From NCBI RefSeq assembly GCF_029382225.1, contig NZ_JARLTC010000005.1, positions 124,001 to 188,000 on the forward strand: a stretch of DNA of 64,000 nt, written 5' to 3'. This stretch comes from Spongiactinospora sp. TRM90649. GTDB taxonomy: Bacteria; Actinomycetota; Actinomycetes; Streptosporangiales; Streptosporangiaceae. Positions 8,176-17,146 of this stretch are shown piece after piece; position 1 is the stretch's first letter; the number at the start of each line of letters is the position of its first letter. Below the pieces are notes generated by a model that saw nothing but the letters and a program-made list of their open reading frames with translations, made no database searches and was not told the DNA's origin. The position numbers and the translations under genes were made by a program.

Positions 8176-9303
8176 ATGCCGCGCCCCAATGCCGCATCCG
8201 GTCTAGTGGATGACGAGCAGCCGGACTGGGATCTCCCGGTCTCCTTCGCCTCTTCGGTGGAAATCGTTCCCGGCGACAACCCCGGTGTGCTGTTGTACAG
8301 AAATGACACCGGGCGATATTTCCAGCTCGGCCGCAGCTCACGGATGTTCGTCCCGCATTTACAAGAAGGCACCACTCCGCGCTTTCTGGTTCAGCGGGTC
8401 TCCGAGAGGTTCCAGGTCCGGGAGTCCGCCGCGGCGCGCACGGTCACGAGGTTCCTGTCGGAGATCCGTGAGATGGGACTGCTCGACGTCCCTCCCCCGG
8501 CGAAAGGCCTGCGTGGGCGGGCCGTCCGGGCTCTCGCGGAGATACCCATGGGGCGGCTCGTGCTGGTGCGTGATTCCTCGCCGCCGGCGGCCTCCGGCAG
8601 ACAAGGGGCATGGGGAAACCTGGCGCGGATCGCCACGGGGGTCTTCGTGGGGGTGATCGCCCTGGTGGCGGTCGGCGTGGCCGTACTGGCGGTGACCCAG
8701 CTACTCGACACCGGGGCCCTCGGGGGCGCCTCGGTCGCCATCCCGCTGGTCCTGTTGCTCCATCTGACGATCCATGAGGCCGGCCACTGGCTGGCCTGCA
8801 GATATTACGGGGTGACGGTTCCCGAGGCGGGGATCGCCTTCTGGTTCTGGATCCTGCCCCGGCCCTATGTCGATCGTTCACACGCCTACCGGCTCAACCG
8901 CCGCGTCCCGCTGGTCGTCATCACCACGTCGGGGATCGTCATCGACGCGCTGAACGCCGGCATAGCGGGAGCCCTGGCCTTCGCCGCGGACGACCCCACA
9001 CTTCGCGCGCTGGCCGCGGGGGTCGCGTACATCCTGCTCATGACCCTCGCGAACGACGTCAATCCGTTCCTGCCGAGTGACGGGTTGCACGCGATCGAGG
9101 CGGCGACCGGTCAGCACGCGTTCCGGCGCAGGGCGATCCACTACCTGCTCGCCCTCGTGCTCCGTCTGCCGTCATCGCACCACCACGAGTTCGCCGGCCG
9201 CCGGCTCCGCCTGCTGTACCTCGGATACGGCGTGCTGTCCCTCGTCTACCTGGCCGCCGTGGCCCTGCTCGTCGCTCGTCTCGTCGTATCGGTGGGGGGA
9301 TAG
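8176..9303 (+). CDS. RRE-M50 fusion: peptide-binding domain joined to membrane zinc metalloprotease
   Basis: The first 105 or so residues (VLLYRNDTGRYFQLGRSS ... FLSEIREMGLLD) look like a PqqD-fold RiPP recognition element. After a linker come about six membrane helices with the zinc motif HEAGH (200-204) and NPFLPSDG (296-303), the paired signatures of M50 site-2-type intramembrane proteases. In the family the two His and the Asp of the second motif bind zinc. Being first after the precursor, with GGAGG before the ATG, it is the best candidate for leader removal or processing at the membrane; that role is inferred. Two bases separate its stop from the LanB gene. Confidence 0.8.
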   Translation: MPRPNAASGLVDDEQPDWDLPVSFASSVEIVPGDNPGVLLYRNDTGRYFQLGRSSRMFVPHLQEGTTPRFLVQRVSERFQVRESAAARTVTRFLSEIREMGLLDVPPPAKGLRGRAVRALAEIPMGRLVLVRDSSPPAASGRQGAWGNLARIATGVFVGVIALVAVGVAVLAVTQLLDTGALGGASVAIPLVLLLHLTIHEAGHWLACRYYGVTVPEAGIAFWFWILPRPYVDRSHAYRLNRRVPLVVITTSGIVIDALNAGIAGALAFAADDPTLRALAAGVAYILLMTLANDVNPFLPSDGLHAIEAATGQHAFRRRAIHYLLALVLRLPSSHHHEFAGRRLRLLYLGYGVLSLVYLAAVALLVARLVVSVGG

Positions 9304-9305
9304 GA

Positions 9306-11762
9306 ATGAGATTCCGGGAATCCGCGACCATCGCGCCCTTCGTCCTGGTGCGCTTCTCCGGATACGCGGCGACAGGGCCGCATCGGCTCCGGGCGGGCCG
9401 TGCGGTGGCCGGGCTGGACGAGGTCCGCGAGTACAGGCGCGAGCTGGCGACGCTCACGGACCCGCTGTCCGACGCTCTGTACGAACTCGTGCCCACACTG
9501 CCCGCCGAGGAGCGCCGCGCGGCGGTCGGCCTGCGAAGGGATGTGCACAACGGCCGTGTCCCGCGCGTCTCCGAGGACGCGCGAGACCGGATAACGGCCC
9601 GGCTCGCCCCGGACGTGCGGCCGGCGCTGGCACGATGGCTGGCGGTCCGCGAACGGTCCGAGGCGGCCATGACGGCCTACACGGAGATCTTCGAAACGGA
9701 GCTCGCCGACGCCGAGGCCGCCCTGATCGAGCAGGCCGGCACGAATAAGATGATCAAGGCGCTCTCCCTCGCCGCACCGGAGGTCACGGCCGCCGTCCTG
9801 CGGGGAGATCCGGACCGGCTGGCGGCCAAGGCGCGGCGGAAGCTGCTCCGCACGCTCTTCAACTACTTCGTGCGGGCGACCGTCAAGACGAGCCCGCTCG
9901 GCTGGTTCAGCCCGGTGGCGGTGTGCACGATCGGCGGCGAAGGCCCATGCGGCAGCGCCGAAGGCGGTTCCTACCAAGCGGTCGCCTCTCTCCCGCAGGC
10001 CCTCTACCTGCGCCTGCTCCAGCGTTTCTGCGCGCACGAGTCCGCCGGCCGCCACCTGCGCTTCCACCCCGCCCGGCAGCCGGACGGCACCCACCTGATG
10101 CGTGCCAGCTACCTGCACACGCGCACCAACAGCTTCTTCTGGCGCGAGGATCTGCTGACGGATCTGACCGTCCACCGCGAAGAGGCACGCACGGTGCCCC
10201 ATGCCATGTCCGGTGGCCAGGTGCTCGCCGCGCTGCGCCAGGACGACTCGGGGGCGTCCTGGTCCCGGGTGGCCCGGCTGACCGACACGGGACTCCTCCG
10301 GCTGGAGTCGGCGTGGGCTCTGGGCGACTACGACGCGCACCACTCGATGACGGCGCTCGCCGAGTCGCCCGGCGTGACGGATGCGATGGGCACGGAAGTG
10401 GCCGGCGCGCTGCGTGACCTGGGAGAGGGCATGCACCGCATGTCCGAGGCGGCGCCCCGGGCCCGCGCGGCTCTCGCCTCGCGGATCACGCGTCTGGCCG
10501 GGGAGCTCGACGACGCCACGGCCACCGCCGCCGCGCCGCGCGTCCCCGACCTGGCCGTGCGCGAGGACGTCGTCAGGAACGAACCGCTGCCCGCGCTGCC
10601 CGCGTGGGTCGAGGACGCCTTGTCCGGCTACGGCCGGCGGCTGTCGTCCCACCTGAGCACCCTGCCACAGTACGCGAGCACCCTTGAGTTCTGGCGGAGG
10701 CACGTCGCGCCGGTCCATGCCGCCCTCCCGCTGCCGGAGTTCCTCGCCCGCTACGTGACCACGCCCGGCCCTCATCTGCGGCACAACGCCGACGTCCCGT
10801 TGTCCGGCGCTCCTGACCTCGACATCGGCGTGGGGCCCTCGATGCTCCGGCCCGCCTTCGCGATCCTGTTCCAGCTCGCCACCCTGGAGGACCGGGAACA
10901 GGTGATCGTCCTCAACCAGATCATGGACGGCAGCGGCGGCGTGGCCGCCCGTTTCCGCGGCCTGCTCTCCCCCCGCCTCCTCGAAGACCCGCTCCGGGCG
11001 TGGCTCGACCATCTGGTGCCGGAGGGTTCACGGCCTCTGGAACTCCCCGTGTCCGCGGACTGGAACCCCGTCCAGGCACGCTGCGCGGGCCGTGCCCGCG
11101 CGCTCGACATGGGCGGCGGGCTGGTCCCCGCGGGAGAGCCGGTGCCGCTGGACCGGTTGCGGATCCGGCTGGACGAACGCTCGGGAACGTTCGTCGTGGA
11201 GGACAAGTACGGCCCGGTCGTCCCGTTCTACTCCGGTCTCGTGCCCCGCCGCATGCTGAACGGCCCCGCCAGTCTGCTGGCCACCCTCTCCAGCCCCTGG
11301 TACTGCGCGGCTCCCGAGGTGTGGGGAACGGCCTCCCTGCTGCTCCGTCTCGAACGGCCGGCCGGGGTGGTGCACACGCCCCGCGAACGCGCCGGCGCCG
11401 TGATCACCCGGAGGGCGTACTGGACGGTGAGCGCGGCGGACCTGCTGGCCGAGGTGAAAGCGCCCACCCAGGCCCTGACGTTCGCCGCCTACCGTGACTG
11501 GGCGCGGGCCCACGGGGTCGCGGACGAGCTGTTCGTCCGCCGGGGAACCACCGAGCCCGACCTGTTCGCCAAGTCCCGCAAGCCGCTCTGGCTGTCCGCC
11601 GACGTGCCCCTCTCGGTCTCGGGCCTGCTGGACTCACTCTCGGAGAAGGAGATCCTCATCATGGAGGAAGCCCTCCCCCGGCCCGGCGCGGACTCCCCCG
11701 TGATCGACGGGCATCCGCGCACCGCGGAGTATGTCGCCCACCTGAGCTGGGACGGGTGCTGA
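9306..11762 (+). CDS. Lantibiotic dehydratase N-terminal type (tRNA-dependent glutamylation of Ser/Thr)
   Basis: The 818-residue protein matches the glutamylation half of split LanB enzymes (TbtB/GodF type). These use glutamyl-tRNA to esterify core Ser/Thr side chains before elimination. Visible family features are the start RFRESATIAPFVLVRFSGY, the block VRATVKTSPLGWFSPVAV (equivalent to the R-TPFGLFSG motif of NisB), and AILFQLATLEDREQVIVLNQ. The elimination domain is missing from its C-terminus and is supplied by the next gene. The gene ends DGC-stop at 11762 and the next start lies within a few bases, so the two are translated together. Cytosolic. Confidence 0.85.
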   Translation: MRFRESATIAPFVLVRFSGYAATGPHRLRAGRAVAGLDEVREYRRELATLTDPLSDALYELVPTLPAEERRAAVGLRRDVHNGRVPRVSEDARDRITARLAPDVRPALARWLAVRERSEAAMTAYTEIFETELADAEAALIEQAGTNKMIKALSLAAPEVTAAVLRGDPDRLAAKARRKLLRTLFNYFVRATVKTSPLGWFSPVAVCTIGGEGPCGSAEGGSYQAVASLPQALYLRLLQRFCAHESAGRHLRFHPARQPDGTHLMRASYLHTRTNSFFWREDLLTDLTVHREEARTVPHAMSGGQVLAALRQDDSGASWSRVARLTDTGLLRLESAWALGDYDAHHSMTALAESPGVTDAMGTEVAGALRDLGEGMHRMSEAAPRARAALASRITRLAGELDDATATAAAPRVPDLAVREDVVRNEPLPALPAWVEDALSGYGRRLSSHLSTLPQYASTLEFWRRHVAPVHAALPLPEFLARYVTTPGPHLRHNADVPLSGAPDLDIGVGPSMLRPAFAILFQLATLEDREQVIVLNQIMDGSGGVAARFRGLLSPRLLEDPLRAWLDHLVPEGSRPLELPVSADWNPVQARCAGRARALDMGGGLVPAGEPVPLDRLRIRLDERSGTFVVEDKYGPVVPFYSGLVPRRMLNGPASLLATLSSPWYCAAPEVWGTASLLLRLERPAGVVHTPRERAGAVITRRAYWTVSAADLLAEVKAPTQALTFAAYRDWARAHGVADELFVRRGTTEPDLFAKSRKPLWLSADVPLSVSGLLDSLSEKEILIMEEALPRPGADSPVIDGHPRTAEYVAHLSWDGC

Positions 11763-11764
11763 GC

Positions 11765-12664
11765 ATGCGGTCCTGGCTCTACTGCGCGATATATCCCGGC
11801 GCCTTCGATCGGCTCGACGGCGTGATCCAGGAGCTCGTGGCGGGGACACGCGGCCTGGTCGAGGCCGGAACCGAGCGCAACCGCTGGTTCTTCCTGCGGT
11901 TCTTCGACGTCGGCGGCCCGCACGTCAGGCTGCGCGTCCAGGGGCCGGTCGGGCTGCTGGACGAGGTCCACGCCGACCTCGTCAGCCGCTTTCCCGACTT
12001 CCTGCGCAAGCCGCATACGGATTCCGGCATCCCGGTCGCGTCCATGCCGGAGACGTCTCCCACCGACTACTGGGAGGCCGTCGACTTCCGGCTTTACGAG
12101 CCCGAGCTGCGCCGTTACGGGGGCGCGGAGGGCGTCCGGGTGGCCGAGGACAACTTCATGACCTCCAGCGCGATCGCGCTGCGAGCGGTCGGCGCGGGCC
12201 TCGGCTACCTCCAGCGCCAGGCGCTCGCGTCGCTGACGATGAAGAGCGCCCTCCGGCACTGCCTGCCCGGCGCGGAGGAGCAGTTCTGGTCCAAGTACTT
12301 CTGGTACTGGACGGGCAGGGACGAACCCTTCGCGCCCGCCGGCCGTACGGCCGCGGCGGAGTCGGCCGCCCGCCTGAAGCCCGTCATCGGCGCCGCCGGC
12401 GACGATCTCCCACCACCCCTCCTGGCGGACGCCGTCAGGTACGGCGGCGCGATCCGGGCGACCGCCGCCGAGGCGATCGCCGCCGGCGTGCCGCTCACCA
12501 CCTGGCAGTGGGTGTTCCATCTGCTTCACCTGCACAACAACCGCCTGGGAATCACTCCGGGCGACGAAGCCGTACTCGCCGCCCTGCTGGGTGGAACACC
12601 GAAGGAGGATGCCGATGCGAGTGAGCACCGATCCGACGGCCGGCCCGCCGCCGACCACCATTGA
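11765..12664 (+). CDS. Thiopeptide-type biosynthesis protein, LanB elimination-like (SpaB C-terminal family)
   Basis: The 299-residue protein begins MRSWLYCAIYPGAFDRLDGV and has NRWFFLRFFDVGGPHVRLRV near the start, the signature of the thiopeptide-type bacteriocin biosynthesis domain. In split LanB systems one such protein removes glutamate to form dehydroalanine or dehydrobutyrine; a second copy does the pyridine-forming cycloaddition in thiopeptides. Only one copy is present here, so I assign elimination. ATG 11765 is chosen; an in-frame GTG at 11756 would overlap the upstream gene. The 3' end overlaps the YcaO gene by 50 bases. Confidence 0.8.
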   Translation: MRSWLYCAIYPGAFDRLDGVIQELVAGTRGLVEAGTERNRWFFLRFFDVGGPHVRLRVQGPVGLLDEVHADLVSRFPDFLRKPHTDSGIPVASMPETSPTDYWEAVDFRLYEPELRRYGGAEGVRVAEDNFMTSSAIALRAVGAGLGYLQRQALASLTMKSALRHCLPGAEEQFWSKYFWYWTGRDEPFAPAGRTAAAESAARLKPVIGAAGDDLPPPLLADAVRYGGAIRATAAEAIAAGVPLTTWQWVFHLLHLHNNRLGITPGDEAVLAALLGGTPKEDADASEHRSDGRPAADHH

Positions 12665-13970
12665 GGCCGCGCTGCGGCGGCTGGATCCGCTCATCGACGC
12701 TCGCGGCTCCCTCATCAACCTCGTCACCCGGATCCCGATGACCACCGGACGGCAGCGCTTCCCGGTGTGCAGCGCGAGCCTGGGAGATCCCGGGTCGATC
12801 CTGCCCGGCACGATGAACGCGCGCGGGCTCATGTCGTGGGCCGCCCTGGACGGCGCGGGCAGCGGACTCGCCGAGGACACCGCCCGGCTGACCGCCACGG
12901 TCGAGACGATCGAACGCTACTCCAGTTGCCTGTGGGACCCGGAACAGTTCCGTTGGGCCAGCGCGCGCTCTCTCGGGGACGACGCGCTGGACCTGAACCG
13001 GGTGCCGCGCTGTTCCGAGTCCGAGCTGGCCGCCCCCGCGTGCCCGGTCCTGGCCCCCGACCCGGACGCGCCGATGCGCTGGGTCCGCGGCGTGGACCTG
13101 GCCGGTGGGGAACCCCGATGGGTGCCGGCGGTCATGGTCTACCTGCACATCCCCGTCGTGAGCCGCGGCGAACGGTTCTGGCTGCCCATCTCGACGGGCA
13201 CTGCGGCGCACTTCGACTACGACAGCGCCCTGCTGGGCGCCGTCCTCGAATGTGTCGAGCGGGACAGCCTGGCGCTCACCTGGCTGCAGCGGCTGGCACT
13301 GCCCAGGATCGAGATCGACGCCCGCGACCCGGAGCTGGACCAGGCGCTGGAGGCCTCGGCCAGGTCCGGCCTGCGGACCTTCTTCTTCGACGCGACGACC
13401 GACCTGGGCATTCCGACGGTCTACAGCGTGGACATGGATCCCCAGGCGACGAGGGTGCGCACCTACGTGATGTGCGCCACGGAGCTCGATCCCCGGAGTG
13501 CCGTGCTCAAGGTGATGCGCGAGTCGTCCTCAGGCCGGCTGGCCATGCAGTACCAGAAGCCGCACGAGAAGCCGCTGGACGACTACATCAACGTGTTCGA
13601 CGGCGCCGTTCACATGGCGGCGGCGGAACGTGAGCACGCGTTCGACTTCCTTCTGGACTCCCCGCGCCGCCGGCGGCTCTCCGACATCACCCCTACGGTT
13701 CCGGACTCCCCCGCCGAGCGCCTGTCGTGGGTGGTGGGCAAGCTCAAGGACGCCGGGTGCACGGTCTACGCCGTGGACATCACCTCCGACGAGGCCCGGT
13801 CGACGGGTCTGCGCGTGGTGCGGGTCATCGTCCCCGAACTCGTCCCGCTGAGCTTCTCCTATCGTGCGCGGTTCCTGGGCACCAGCAGGCTCTACACGGC
13901 CCCCGGGCGCATGGGCCTGCCGGCGCACGCCGAGCCCGACCTCAACCCGTGGCCGCAACCGTTCGCCTGA
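12615..13970 (+). CDS. YcaO cyclodehydratase (azoline formation)
   Basis: The 451-residue protein carries the YcaO ATP-binding glutamates in ATVETIERYS (about 94-103) and LECVERDSLALTW (E212, E215, R216), plus KVMRESSSGR further on. It ends in NPWPQPFA, so the C-terminus has the PxPxP motif typical of YcaO enzymes that make azolines from Cys, Ser or Thr. It should cyclise Cys47 and Cys52 and perhaps some Ser/Thr of the precursor, using ATP and the partner protein downstream. AGGAGG at 12603-12608 sits six bases before ATG 12615; an ATG at 12609 is too close. The overlap with the preceding gene implies translational coupling. Confidence 0.88.
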   Translation: MRVSTDPTAGPPPTTIEAALRRLDPLIDARGSLINLVTRIPMTTGRQRFPVCSASLGDPGSILPGTMNARGLMSWAALDGAGSGLAEDTARLTATVETIERYSSCLWDPEQFRWASARSLGDDALDLNRVPRCSESELAAPACPVLAPDPDAPMRWVRGVDLAGGEPRWVPAVMVYLHIPVVSRGERFWLPISTGTAAHFDYDSALLGAVLECVERDSLALTWLQRLALPRIEIDARDPELDQALEASARSGLRTFFFDATTDLGIPTVYSVDMDPQATRVRTYVMCATELDPRSAVLKVMRESSSGRLAMQYQKPHEKPLDDYINVFDGAVHMAAAEREHAFDFLLDSPRRRRLSDITPTVPDSPAERLSWVVGKLKDAGCTVYAVDITSDEARSTGLRVVRVIVPELVPLSFSYRARFLGTSRLYTAPGRMGLPAHAEPDLNPWPQPFA

Positions 13971-13987
13971 CCAGTCCGGAGAAAGAG

Positions 13988-14650
13988 ATGAACACGACAC
14001 ATGTCATCGCCGTCGGGCCGTTCGCGGCCGACGTGGCCACGGTGCTCCAGCGGCGGGAGGTGGACGGCGAGCCGACCCTCTTCGCCCAGGGGCACGGCGT
14101 GCTGAGCGGTCTTCTGCCGGCGGCGGGCACCTACGTCTTGGTGACCTCGCGGCACGACCCGAAGCTGGTGGCGGAGGTCGGCGATCTGGCCTGGAGGTGG
14201 GGCGCGTCCTTCGTCCCCGTGGTGCATGAGACACGCTGGCTCAGAGCCGGTCCCCTGATCCTCCCCGGACGGGCCGGGGCGTGCGCCGAATGCTTCGAAC
14301 GCCGGTCCGTACAGCATTCGACCGTCGGCAAGACCATGTCAGACCTGCACGCCTTCTACAGCAGGGACCCCGCGGGACCGGGCGGCCACCTGCCCTCCCA
14401 GGTGCTGACGGCCGCCGGGCTGGCGCAGTGGGGCCTGGCCGCGCTGCGCCGCGGCGACCCCGGGACGCACGGCGCCTACCGGGCCGTGAACCTGGCGAAG
14501 GCCCAGTTCCTGCGGGGGCGGACGGTGGGGGTGCACGGGTGCGCCCGCTGCTATCCGACCTCGACGCCGATCTCGCGGCAGGACCGCTCGTGGCGCGGCC
14601 TCGCCGACCATCTCGCCGGTGCGGGCACCGAATCGAAGGGGGATGTGTGA
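13988..14650 (+). CDS. TOMM cyclodehydratase partner, E1/ThiF-like zinc-ribbon protein
   Basis: This 220-residue protein has a Rossmann-like first half (VIAVGPFAADVATVLQRR) and a zinc-binding second half with two CxxC pairs: CAECFERR and CARCYP. The block GPLILPGRAGACAECF is typical of the ocin-ThiF-like partners that deliver leader peptide to YcaO enzymes. It has no clear RRE of its own; that function may come from the next protein. GGAGAAAGAG lies directly before the ATG, 17 bases after the YcaO stop, and its stop overlaps the next start (GTGTGA). Confidence 0.72.
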   Translation: MNTTHVIAVGPFAADVATVLQRREVDGEPTLFAQGHGVLSGLLPAAGTYVLVTSRHDPKLVAEVGDLAWRWGASFVPVVHETRWLRAGPLILPGRAGACAECFERRSVQHSTVGKTMSDLHAFYSRDPAGPGGHLPSQVLTAAGLAQWGLAALRRGDPGTHGAYRAVNLAKAQFLRGRTVGVHGCARCYPTSTPISRQDRSWRGLADHLAGAGTESKGDV

Positions 14651-16353
14651 ACACCGAAAGCGCCATGGACTCGCGGTACATCGCCGCCGCCATCGCCCGG
14701 GACCCGCAACTGTCGCTCCCTGACCATCTCAAGGTCGTGGACGGACTCGTGATCGCGGAGGTGCGCAAGGGCGAGCTGCTCGTCGAGGGCGCCGCCAAGC
14801 CCCAGCTCTTCAGCGGCCGGCACGTCGAGTTCGTCCGGCGCTTGCTCCCCCTCCTGGACGGGCGGCGATCGGCGGCGGAGATAACCGAGTCGCTCGGGCT
14901 GCCCTCCGTGGACATCGTCAAGACGGCGCTTTCGCTGCTGTACTCCTGCGGCATGCTGGAGCGGGGTGCGACGCCCGAGGAGACGAGCGCGCTGGAGCAC
15001 ACGTCCGTGCCCGCGAGCGTGCTGAGCTACCTGAGCAGGAATGTCGACTCCACCCGGAACAATCCCTCCGGAGTGCACGCGGCCCTGAAGCTGGCGCGGC
15101 AGCCGGTCGTGGTCGCGGGTTCCCCCTGCTCGCTGCGATCGACGCTGGTGCGGGTGCTCGGCGAGTCCGGCGTGACATCGACGCGGGAGGAGGGGCTGCC
15201 CCTCGGCCCCGCCCCGCTGCCGTCCGCTCCGATCACCGTCGTGATCGACGACGGCACCCTGGACCTGGACCTGCTGACCGCCTTCGACGCCTCGGTGCGG
15301 GCGAGCGGCGGACGCTGGTTCCTCGTCTCCGCGACCGGCTCGGGCGCCCTGATCAGCCCGCTCTTCGAGGACGGCTGGTCCGGCTGCCTGCCGTGTTATC
15401 GCGCGCAGCGCCCGCTGCCGCGATCGGACGGCGCCGCGATCCCCGCCTGGCAGGAGGACCTGCTGGCGGGGTTGGTGGGCGGTGAGGTGTGCCGGCTGGC
15501 CACGGGAGTGGAGCCGCTGTACGACGAGTCGGCCGTCAGGATCATCGACTGCGACGCCTGGACGGCCGAGGTCGAGACCTTCGTCCCGCTGCCCGGCTGC
15601 GCCTCCTGCCGGCCGGACACCGAACCGATCGAGAGGGACGACCTGCTCGCGGTCGCCTTCGAACACGAGGTCACGCTGCCGCCTCGCCGGTACATCCCGG
15701 CCGGCGCACACCAGAACCACTACAGCGCCTCGAACATCGAACTCCACTTCTTCGAGCGCCCGCGCGACTGGCAGCCGATCGACGCCACCGGCGAGGCCGG
15801 CGCGGAGCTTACGTCCCTGCTGGAGTGCTCCTTCGGGATCCGCGAGTTCATCGCGGCGACGGCGTCGCGGGGAGCCACCCGTCGCCGCTGGGCTCCCTCC
15901 GGCGGCAACATGGGCTCCCAGACGGCCTATCTGCTTCCCCTGGAAGCCAACCGGGCGCGGCTGGAACCGGTGGTGCACGTCTACGACTCGGTGGCCAACC
16001 TCCTGCTGCGCAGCGGGATCGCGGTGCCGGCGAAGCGGCTCGCCGACGCCGTTCCGGGTGTCGACACCGAGGCGGACGCCGTGCTGGTCCTGGTCGGGGA
16101 CAGCCTGAAGCTGGAGAACAAGTACCAGAGCCTGGGATACCGGATCGTCAACCTGGACTCCGGCGTCGCCACCTGGCAACTGGCGTTCCAGGCCGCGCAT
16201 CTCGGCTGGACGGTCGGCGCGCTCGCCGACTGGGACGACGGCCGGCTGATCGACCTGCTCGACCTCGATTCCCGGCAGACGCCCGTCACCACCGTGCTCA
16301 CGCTCCGCCGTACGAGCGTCGGTCCCGAACGAGAGGGCGCCGCCCATGACTAG
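14647..16353 (+). CDS. RRE + E1-like zinc-ribbon + nitroreductase-like fusion protein
   Basis: The 568-residue protein has three parts. Residues 28-108 resemble a PqqD-fold RRE (VDGLVIAEVRKGELLVEGAA ... LLYSCGML). The middle carries a CLPCYRAQ pair near 246 and CASCRPD near 317, a ThiF-like zinc ribbon. The last 180 residues (AYLLPLEANRARLEPVVHVY, YQSLGYRIVNLDSGVATWQL) resemble the FMN nitroreductase fold of SagB-type azoline oxidases. It could bind the leader and present the core both to YcaO and for oxidation. The GTG start at 14647 follows AAGGGGGAT. Whether the nitroreductase part binds FMN is unclear, since an intact partner follows. Confidence 0.68.
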   Translation: MNTESAMDSRYIAAAIARDPQLSLPDHLKVVDGLVIAEVRKGELLVEGAAKPQLFSGRHVEFVRRLLPLLDGRRSAAEITESLGLPSVDIVKTALSLLYSCGMLERGATPEETSALEHTSVPASVLSYLSRNVDSTRNNPSGVHAALKLARQPVVVAGSPCSLRSTLVRVLGESGVTSTREEGLPLGPAPLPSAPITVVIDDGTLDLDLLTAFDASVRASGGRWFLVSATGSGALISPLFEDGWSGCLPCYRAQRPLPRSDGAAIPAWQEDLLAGLVGGEVCRLATGVEPLYDESAVRIIDCDAWTAEVETFVPLPGCASCRPDTEPIERDDLLAVAFEHEVTLPPRRYIPAGAHQNHYSASNIELHFFERPRDWQPIDATGEAGAELTSLLECSFGIREFIAATASRGATRRRWAPSGGNMGSQTAYLLPLEANRARLEPVVHVYDSVANLLLRSGIAVPAKRLADAVPGVDTEADAVLVLVGDSLKLENKYQSLGYRIVNLDSGVATWQLAFQAAHLGWTVGALADWDDGRLIDLLDLDSRQTPVTTVLTLRRTSVGPEREGAAHD

Positions 16354-17086
16354 CTGGACTCCCGGTTACCGGCCGCAGGAGATCGTGAACGAGCTCATCG
16401 CGCGGACACATCGCGCGGGCGCGACCGGCCTGGCACGGCGGTGGGACCCTCCCGCGGAGAGGGCCCACGAGCATCGCCTTCCCCCGGCGAGCGCGACCAC
16501 GGTGGACCCGGCGACCGTACTGGCCCTGCGCCAGGCCACCCGGTTCTACCGTCCGGACGGCATCGACCAGGCCACGATGGCCGGGGTCCTGCAGGCCCCC
16601 ATGTCGGCGCGGGCGGCTCTGGGCACCGCGGAGACGGTCCCTCATGTCCGGCTCCTGGCCGCCGCGTACCGGGTGGAGGGACTGCGGCCCGGACTCTACG
16701 ACGTGGATCCCGCCGGCACGCAGGTCACCTTCCTCCTCGACCTTCCTCCCGCCCGCGAGTGGCTGCTGCAGGACGAGTTCGCCGACGCGCCCCTGCTGAC
16801 CATGATCACCTGCGATCTTCCCGCCGTCGCGACGGCCGGCGCCCATGCCCACAGGATGGTCATGCACCAGGCGGGAGTGGCCGCGCACAGCATGTGGCTG
16901 GCCGCGGGCGGGCGCGGGCTCTCCGGATCCATCTTCGGCGGGCTGGTTCCCTGGGGCATGCCGCTGTCCGATTTCCGGCCGGGCGGCACCCGGAACCCGC
17001 TCCTGGCGTTCGCCTGTGGCCTCCCCATGTCCGACCCGGCCGTCAGCCCCTGGGGTTCGGCGGGCGGCTGGACGGGCGGCTCCTGA
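16346..17086 (+). CDS. Nitroreductase-family FMN oxidoreductase (azoline dehydrogenase, SagB-like)
   Basis: The 246-residue protein contains DPATVLALRQATRFYRPDGI, the substrate- and FMN-side start of the nitroreductase fold; AYRVEGLRPGLYDVDPAGTQ; and HRMVMHQAGVAAHSMWLAAG, the dimer-interface helix after which the fold ends. In RiPP clusters such enzymes oxidise thiazolines and oxazolines to thiazoles and oxazoles with FMN. The start overlaps the preceding stop by eight bases. It closes the operon: a CTGCCGT/ACGGCAG hairpin follows immediately. Confidence 0.8.
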   Translation: MTSWTPGYRPQEIVNELIARTHRAGATGLARRWDPPAERAHEHRLPPASATTVDPATVLALRQATRFYRPDGIDQATMAGVLQAPMSARAALGTAETVPHVRLLAAAYRVEGLRPGLYDVDPAGTQVTFLLDLPPAREWLLQDEFADAPLLTMITCDLPAVATAGAHAHRMVMHQAGVAAHSMWLAAGGRGLSGSIFGGLVPWGMPLSDFRPGGTRNPLLAFACGLPMSDPAVSPWGSAGGWTGGS

Positions 17087-17088
17087 AC

Positions 17089-17114
17089 CTGCCGTCACGT
17101 CTCCGGTACGGCAG
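17089..17114 (+). terminator. Possible terminator after the RiPP operon
   Basis: CTGCCGT at 17089-17095 pairs with ACGGCAG at 17108-17114 around a 12-base loop, three bases after the nitroreductase stop. The stem is short and there is no T-run until TATTTTCT at 17128, so read-through into the next gene is possible. Confidence 0.4.
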
Positions 17115-17146
17115 AGACCTTCATCCCTATTTTCTCAGAGGTGGTC

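Noticed and set aside
11765..12664. Second elimination domain or pyridine synthase that would make this a thiopeptide cluster
   Set aside because: Only one such protein occurs between 8 and 17 kb. A true thiopeptide cluster needs an elimination protein and a cycloaddition enzyme of this fold; none other is seen nearby.
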